Of a stretch of 64,000 nt of DNA, positions 38,801 to 47,800 are shown in pieces. The position numbers and the translations under genes are program-made. The first letter of the stretch is position 1, and every line of letters begins with the position of its first letter. The stretch covers positions 20,547,464 to 20,611,463 of the forward strand of contig OZ020490.1 in assembly GCA_963971405.1 (NCBI GenBank), written 5' to 3'. The notes under the pieces were generated by a model. That model was not told the DNA's origin and searched no databases. It saw only the letters and a program-made list of their open reading frames with translations. This DNA is from Psococerastis gibbosa. Taxonomy: Eukaryota > Arthropoda > Insecta > Psocodea > Psocidae.

Positions 38801-41800
38801 CCCAGGTGCAGTATACTAGTGTAGATGATTAATATGTTGAGATGCCCTGTAGATAGTATTGGTCTTAGACAGTCATTTTCTTTGTTATAGCTTCGTGTTT
38901 CTTCAGTTGTATCATTCAACACATTTTGGGGCTAGTGAAGAGAAACCAATTTTGATTTCCAATAATCCTGTGATCCAACGGGCTATTTCAGCTCTAGACT
39001 TCATTCCACCATTTGAAACACATAAGGTAAGTAATAATAAGCACTATAAATGGGGAAATTGCCCTTCAGTTACAAAAAAAAAAAATGATGACTTTCAAAT
39101 TGGTTTCACTATTGGCAGTCAGCCGGTATTCAATGTTTTTCGTACGAATTCCTCGCACGAACTCTTCTAATACTGAAATCGATACCTGACCATAGCACCT
39201 TTCATAAGTATTAGCTGTGCGACAAAGCGTTCAAGTCAAATTCACGGGAAACATGGAGTGTAATTGGCTGTATACCCTTAAGCCAATTATAAAAAATAAA
39301 AAAAATAAAAATGTAGTGTAATGCTAGCAATTTGCCCTTAAAGGAAGTGTTCCTTTGCATTTTGTTTTGGTTTAGTACGCCAGTTATTGCAATACTCCTA
39401 CCGGACGCCCCTAGGCTACTATTCGTGTTTTGTACAGATCAAGTTCCATAATTGTGGCCAATCACCTCATACTATACATACTGTACATCAAAATTTAGAT
39501 GAACATTACTTCTAAGAGATGCGATCTTATTGATAGATTTCTGATCCTTACTTCTTGTGAAATTAAATATTGTAACTTGCTCTTAATTAGGATCATCTGT
39601 ATTGATTGCTCTCCAGGTTGGAGTTGTGTACGTTGGGCCCGGACAAGCTACAAACGAAGCAGAAATCCTCGGCAACGAGTTCGGTTCCGTCCGTTATGCC
39701 ATGTTTCTTCAAAGCCTCGGCACTCTGATCAATTTGAAGGATGCCGATCCACAAGCGACTTTTCTCGGTGGCTTGGATAAAAATGGCGTTGACGGAAAAT
39801 TTGCCTATATTTGGCAGGATGACGTTACACAGGTACCTACAATTCAAATTCTATGAGGAAGTTTGCTTTGGCATTCCTGAGGGAGTATATTTTATATAAC
39901 TTATAGTTCAACTTTACTCTATTGTTCTGACGTCATTAGTTAAGAAGGTTATTCTCAGTACGGTGGACGCTTCTATTAATTTTTAGAATAACCAATAAGT
40001 TCTTTATTAATCTCCGTAAAGAAGAGGAAGCTGCAGTACTTTGGACACGTGATGCGGAATGAGAAATATCACCTTCTCCAACTCATCATACAAGGGCGCA
40101 TTGAGGGGAGAAGAACCGCAGGTAGAAGACGGACGTCCTGGCTGGCCAACCTTAGGGGTTGGTTCGAGAGGAGCACGACAGGCCTCTTCCGCGCAGCCGT
40201 GTCTAAGGTGCAAATCGCTCAAATGATCGCCAATCTTCAACGTTGAAGGGGCACAAGAAGAAGAATAAGTTCCATAGTGAGGGACAACCAAAGTTCAGCC
40301 CTTTTTTATTCAAATTAGACGTCCAATAAACAAAAGGGGAAACTGTAACTTCACCCTGATTGTTTCCCAGTGCAGGTCCTGCTAAGCTGTTCGACTGTTT
40401 GTCAAAGTGGAAGGATACTTAATCTCGAACTATAAACTTTAACTACACTAGCCCGTCATCCTCCCTATTCGAGCAGTTGTTAACAGCAGTTCAAATGTAC
40501 TGTATGACGTTTACGCCAATACGCATGCGAAGCGCCAGTAGGTAAAAAAGTGGTGCATTCTTCTTCTTCCCCCTTAGCGCCGCGTGCGCAGCTTTGGGGG
40601 GGTCCCCCCGAACCCGTTTCCTGAACTCGCCCCGGTCGGACGTTAACGCCTTGAGCTCGGTCGGCCATTGTTTTCCCTCTTGCTTCGGTGAGTTGTTCAA
40701 TCCTCGAGGGTTGTCCTCGGTCTGCCGATGGGTCTTCTTCCTTGTGGCCTTGCTTCCGCCAGCCTCATGGTGGTCCTGTTCTCGTCCATCCTTTGGACGT
40801 GGCCGAACCATTGCAACTACTTGTTCTAAAAAGTGCATTCTAAGTTTAAAAAAAGGCATTATAATTGGATTTGTAGGTACATTCTTTATGTAATGAAAGT
40901 TTCGTCTGTGCTGAGAATTTTCTTTTTCTGGCATTGCAGGCAGATAAATAAGGAAAATAAAGGCAAAATTGAATATAATATGTAATACTCTGTATTTCAG
41001 GTGACATTCCACGTTGCTACATTGATGCCAAACAAGGAGTCCGATCCCAATTGCAATGCAAAGAAACTTCATATTGGGAATGACTACGTTACCATTGTGT
41101 ACAATGAAAGCGGGGAAGAGTGCAACTACCTCAAGGTAACTTTTCTCCCATTAGTTAATAGGTCTGTAAATTTAAACCCTGAAGTCGATAACAATTGTAA
41201 CAAAAGATTTTATTGCCGGAATATCTTCAGTTGAGACCCAATATTATTAGTCACCTAATTTTTCCATCCGGGTCTAGCTACACGGACTTGCTTAGCCTTT
41301 AAAGCAAATCGAATGAGCCAAAATTTGACCGCAGGAGAAATATGGGTACTATAGAACTATTCCATCTATACTAATACCCTGGGTTGGATTTGTTTCTCTA
41401 CCTTGTCCATTCCAAAGAATTCAGGCCGTCGGTAGGACTTACCCGTAGGGAAGATTACTCTTATTAACTTCCAAATCGCCTATTTATTGTTAGCCTGTCC
41501 CTAAGGCGCCCATTCCATTGACCGGCTAGGGCTATTTCCAACAACGGTGACGTGTTAGCAGACATTCAAGACTTAGGTAGCGTTTCCACCGACCTCGCAT
41601 TGCAGATTGCAAATGACATTGACGGAAATGTTTGTTTTTCTTTTTATAGAAATCAATTAAAATGTTTGTAATTAACATATCCCATGAAGCCATTTTTTAA
41701 TTTTAGTTTGTTTGTTTGTGATTTTACTGTATGATCATTGATCAATTTTAACTATGGCATAGAGGAAAATAAACATTTCCGTCAATTCTGCAATGCGAGG

Positions 41801-44800
41801 TCGGTGAAAACGTCACCTAAGTCTTGAATGTCTGCTACCACGTCTCCGTTTTGGAAATAGCCCTAGCCGGTCAATGGAATGGGCACCTAACTAATCAATC
41901 AAGGATATAAGTGAACTCCAGCAGTCAATGGCAATTGAGTAATTTTGGTATCAGCCTCGGGGTTTGCTGAGTAATTGGCTCCATTAGCCGGGGTGGATCC
42001 ACAGAAATAATATGGAACATTGGTTTTGATCCAGGGCCAGTTCAACTACGCTAATGTTGTAATCCAGCCGCTCGATCTAGGAAGTAACAAGGTGACTGTG
42101 AAGGTGCGCGACGAATTAGCGCAACTTATTGGCCAAGGAGAGATGAAGATAGTCTCTGACGAAAATGTTGCTATACTAGCCAGACAGCTCGCCTTACATG
42201 CCAATGTAAGTACGAAAGTCAATGAGTAATATGTTATAGGCCATCCCTGTATCAATATCATTAAATGCTCAGCCGTCGGTGAGAAGTGGTACGGGCTTTG
42301 AATTCCACCCGATAAGTTGTTGGTTCTAGTCTCACGCTTGCCGCATTGGTCGCCGTCTTACTCACAATAGGTAGATGATTCTCCCTAAAAAAAAGAAATT
42401 TATTGTTTAATATATGAAGGAGAATTGGCCCTTCTTCCGTGATGTAACTGCAAAGGCTATCACGGCCGGAGTCAAATGAAGAACCAGTAGAATCCGGCTT
42501 GATGGGCCGTGGTCGAATTGAAAGTGAACTTCCAAACGTTTCGTCAACATCTGCGGTCGTACCTCGGCGAGTGACTGGGTAGGGGGCTGCGCACTGACCT
42601 TTATACCTGGGCGTTGTTGTTGTTGTTGTTGAGTTGATAGCGAGTACAGCATGCCCCTCTGGGGAATTTCCATTACCTTGTTTTTCCCAACTGGCTGACG
42701 TCATCCTGTTTGTTGTTGTTTTGTTCAGCGCCGGATACCAGAGTTAGTTCACTTTTAAGCCTTCTTCCCTTCTGTTGAAATTGTGTTGGTGCTTGTATAT
42801 TTCAATTGCTTCTCTGTGTAGCCTGGGAAAATATTGAGTAGCCCGTGACAAGACAGTTGCTTGTTTGTAGTGAACCGTGTGTCCAGATAGTGTTAGTACG
42901 TGCTCGGCAATCGCAGTCTTCTCCGGTTGTAGACGGCGGCAGCTTCGCTCATGTTCTTCTATCCTCGTATTTACGCTGCGTTCGGTCGTACCTATGTATA
43001 CTTCACCACAAGAGCAAGGAATTCTGTACACACCGGCTGATGTTAATGGGTCTCTCTGATCCTTGGCTGATCTTATCATGCTTTGGAGCTGTTGCGTGGG
43101 CTTGAACACTGTTATGATGTTATGACGTTCGAACAGTTTCCCAATGCAATCCGTGACTTTCTTTATGTAGGGCAAACACACCATTCCTATTGGTTGGGGG
43201 GGTCTGTCTGCTAGCGTAGTGTTGAGTCTAGGATGGAGAGCTCGCTTGATTTCTTGAGGCGTATAATTGTTAACTTTATCTAGATGTAACTGCAAAGGCT
43301 TTCACGGCCGGAGTCAAATGAAGAACCAGTAGAATCCGGGCTGATGGGCCGTGGTCGAATTGAAAGTGAACTTCCAAACGTTTCGTCAACATCTGCGGTC
43401 GACATCTTCAGTGGCGCTGCGTAGACTTCGAAGGTTGTACCTCGGTGGCTCCGTAGCGAGTGAATGGGTAGGGGGCTGCGCACTGACCTTTATACCCGGA
43501 CGTTGTTGTTGTGTTGAGAGCGAGCAATTCCTCGCTCTCAATACAGCATGCCCCTCTGGGGAATTTCCATTACCTTGTTTTTTCCAATTGGCTGACGTCA
43601 TCCTTTTCGTTGTTGTTTTGTTCAGCGCCGGATACCAAAGTTTGTTCACCTTTAAGCCTTCTTCCTTTCTGTTGAAATTGTGTTGGTGTTTGTATATTTC
43701 AATAGCTTCTCTGTGTAGTCTGGGGAAATATTGAGTAGCCCGTGACAAGACAGTCGCTTGTTTGTAGTGCACCGTGTGTCCAGATTGTGTTAGTACGTGC
43801 TCGGCAATCGCGGGCTTCTCCGGTTGTAGACGGCGGCAGCTTCGTTTATGTTCTTCTATCCTCGTATTTACGCTGCGTTTAGTCGTACCTATGTATACTT
43901 CTCCACAAGAGCAAGGAATTCGGTACACACCGGCTGATGTTAATGGGTCTCTCTGATCCTTGGCTGATCTTATCATGCATTGGAGCTGTTGCGTAGGCTT
44001 GAACACTGTTTTGATGTTATGACGTTCGAACAGTTTCCCAATGCAATCCGTGACTTTCTTTATGTAGGGCAAACACACCATTCCTATTGGTTGGGGGGGG
44101 GGGGGGGGGGGGGGGTCTGTCTGCTAGCGTAGTGTTCTGTCTAGGATGGAGAGCTCGCTTGATTTCTTGAGGCGTATAACCGTTAGCTTGTAATGCTCTA
44201 TCCAGGTGTTTGAGTTCTGATCGTAGTTGCTGGGGCTCACAAATCCGATTAGCACGGTGGATGAGAGTCTTCAGCATCGCACGCTTCTGGCTCGGATGAT
44301 GGTTGGAACTCTTGCTCAGGTATCTGTCCGTATGCGTTGGTTTGCGGTATACCGTATGTCCCAATGAACCGTTTCTATTCTTCGTCACCAAAACATCAAG
44401 GAAGGCCAACTGGTTATTGTTTTCTTTTTCCATGGTGAACTGGATTGGCGGGTGAATTGAGTTGATGTGATCCAGGAATTTCGTCAGATTCTCCAGACCA
44501 TGATTCCAAACAACTAAGGTGTCATCTACGTATCGGAACCAACATTTCGGTTGTTGGGCTGCTGTGTCTAACGCCGTTTTTTCAAAAGATTCCATGTAGA
44601 AGTTAGCAACCACCGGGCTAATGGGACTCCCATTGCGACGCCATCCAGTTGTTCGTAGAAGGTTGAATTCCATTGAAAGTGTGTAGTTGTTAGAACGTGT
44701 TGGAACAAAGACGTGGCGTCATCTGTGAATTTTTCCTTAATAAGCTACATAGTTTCTTTGATTGGTACCATAGTGAAAAGTGAGACGACATCAAAACTCA

Positions 44801-47800
44801 CGAGCAGGTCATCGGGTTCCAGGTGTAGGTCCTTCAGTTTTTCTGTGAAGTGCGTCGAGTCTCTTATGAAAGAAGCTCCGGTTCCTACATGCGTCTGTAG
44901 TAGCTTCGTCAGGTATTTTGCCACGTCGTAGGTAGGAGATCCTATCGCGCTCACAATCGGACGTAGTGGGACATTCTGCTTATGGATCTTTGGGAGACCA
45001 TACAGCCTGGGTGGTAATGCTTCTGATTTTACCAGGTCCCGCTTATCCTCGGTTGGTAAAGTGNNNNNNNNNNNNNNNNNNNNNNNNNNNNNNNNNNNNN
45101 NNNNNNNNNNNNNNNNNNNNNNNNNNNNNNNNNNNNNNNNNNNNNNNNNNNNNNNNNNNNNNNNNNNNNNNNNNNNNNNNNNNNNNNNNNNNNNNNNNNN
45201 NNNNNNNNNNNNNNNNNNNNNNNNNNNNNNNNNNNNNNNNNNNNNNNNNNNNNNNNNNNNNNNCTGCTGGACCCTACGACTTATAACGTGCTCAGCCGTG
45301 ACCCCACATCAAGAATCCTGGCGAAAAACAAAGAAACTGGTCAAAGATTCCACTTTACCAACCGAGGATAAGCGGGACCTGGTAAAATCAGAAGCATTAC
45401 CACCCAGGCTGTATGGTCTCCCAAAGATCCATAAGCAGAATGTCCCACTACGTCCGATTGTGAGCGCGATAGGATCTCCTACCTACGACGTGGCAAAATA
45501 CCTGACGAAGCTACTACAGACGCATGTAGGAACCGGAGCTTCTTTCATAAGAGACTCGACGCACTTCACAGAAAAACTGAAGGACCTACACCTGGAACCC
45601 GATGACCTGCTCGTGAGTTTTGATGTCGTCTCACTTTTCACTATGGTACCAATCAAAGAAACTATGTAGCTTATTAAGGAAAAATTCACAGATGACGCCA
45701 CGTCTTTGTTCCAACACGTTCTAACAACTACACACTTTCAATGGAATTCAACCTTCTACGAACAACTGGATGGCGTCGCAATGGGGAGTCCCATTAGCCC
45801 GGTGGTTGCTAACTTCTACATGGAATCTTTTGAAAAAACGGCGTTAGACACAGCAAACCCAACAACCGAAATGTTGGTTCCGATACGTAGATGACACCTT
45901 AGTTGTTTGGAATCATGGTCTGGAGAATCTGACGAAATTCCTGGATCACATCAACTCAATTCACCCGCCAATCCAGTTCACCATGGAAAAAGAAAACAAT
46001 AACCAGTTGGCCTTCCTTGATGTTTTGGTGACGAAGAATAGAAACGGTTCATTGGGACATACGGTATACCGCAAACCAACGCATACGGACAGATACCTGA
46101 GCAAGAGTTCCAACCATCATCCGAGCCAGAAGCGTGCGATGCTGAAGACTCTCATCCACCGTGCTAATCGGATTTGTGAGCCCCAGCAACTACGATCAGA
46201 ACTCAAACACCTGGATAGAGCATTACAAGCTAACGGTTATACGCCTCAAGAAATCAAGCGAGCTCTCCATCCTAGACAGAACACTACGCTAGCAGACAGA
46301 CCCCCCCCCCCCCAACCAATAGGAATGGTGTGTTTGCCCTACATAAAGAAAGTCACGGATTGCATTGGGAAACTGTTCGAACGTCATAACATCAAAACAG
46401 TGTTCAAGCCTACGCAACAGCTCCAATGCATGATAAGATCAGCCAAGGATCAGAGAGACCCATTAACATCAGCCGGTGTGTACCGAATTCCTTGCTCTTG
46501 TGGAGAAGTATACATAGGTACGACTAAACGCAGCGTAAATACGAGGATAGAAGAACATAAACGAAGCTGCCGCCGTCTACAACCGGAGAAGGCCCGCGAT
46601 TGCCGAGCACGTACTAACACAATCTGGACACACGGTGCACTACAAACAAGCGACTGTCTTGTCACGGGCTACTCAATATTTCCCCAGACTACACAGAGAA
46701 GCTATTGAAATATACAAACACCAACACAATTTCAACAGAAAGGAAGAAGGCTTAAAGGTGAACAAACTTTGGTATCCGGCGCTGAACAAAACAACAACGA
46801 AAAGGATGACGTCAGCCAATTGGAAAAAACAAGGTAATGGAAATTCCCCAGAGGGGCATGCTGTATTGAGAGCGAGGAATTGCTCGCTCTCAACACAACA
46901 ACAACGTCCGGGTATAAAGGTCAGTGCGCAGCCCCCTACCCATTCACTCGCTACGGAGCCACCGAGGTACAACCTTCGAAGTCTACGCAGCGCCACTGAA
47001 GATGTCGACCGCAGATGTTGACGAAACGTTTGGAAGTTCACTTTCAATTCGACCACGGCCCATCAGCCCGGATTCTACTGGTTCTTCATTTGACTCCGGC
47101 CGTGAAAGCCTTTGCAGTTACATCTAGATAAAGTTAACAATTATACGCCTCAAGAAATCAAGCGAGCTCTCCATCCTAGACTCAACACTACGCTAGCAGA
47201 CAGACCCCCCCAACCAATAGGAATGGTGTGTTTGCCCTACATAAAGAAAGTCACGGATTGCATTGGGAAACTGTTCGAACGTCATAACATCATAACAGTG
47301 TTCAAGCCCACGCAACAGCTCCAAAGCATGATAAGATCAGCCAAGGATCAGAGAGACCCATTAACATCAGCCGGTGTGTACAGAATTCCTTGCTCTTGTG
47401 GTGAAGTATACATAGGTACGACTGAACGCAGCGTAAATACGAGGATAGAAGAACATGAACGAAGCTGCCGCCGTCTACAACCGGAGAAGACTGCGATTGC
47501 CGAGCACGTACTAACACTATCTGGACACACGGTTCACTACAAACAGGCGACTGTCTTGTCACGGGCTACTCAATATTTTCCCAGACTACACAGAGAAGCA
47601 ATTGAAATATACAAGCACCAACACAATTTCAACAGAAAGGAAGAAGGCTTAAAAGTGAACAAACTCTGGTATCCGGCGCTGAACAAAACAACAACAAAAA
47701 GGATGGCGTCAGCCAATTGGGAAAAACAAGGTAATGGAAATTCCCCAGAGGGGCATGCTGTGCTCGCTCTCAACTCAACAACAACGCCCAGGTATAAAGG

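Larger units (their letters stand above)
42440..45063 (-). mobile_element. Penelope-like retroelement, left (antisense) arm with tandem partial copy
   Basis: Reading minus from the gap: LHLEPDDLLVSFDVVSLFTM (44745-44954), GSPISPVVANFYMESF and RYVDDTLVVW (44017-44673), then a GIY-YIG domain GVYRIPCSCGEVYIGTT (43386-44081), a 3' end, and a second, truncated tail-plus-GIY-YIG unit (42744-43295) ending near 42440. RT plus GIY-YIG and partial tandem units are typical of Penelope-like elements. It is almost the reverse complement of 45264-47950. Confidence 0.9.

Noticed and set aside
45061-45669. ORF running through the N gap
   Set aside because: The first part is undetermined bases; only the part after 45264 is real sequence, and it belongs to the Penelope-like element.
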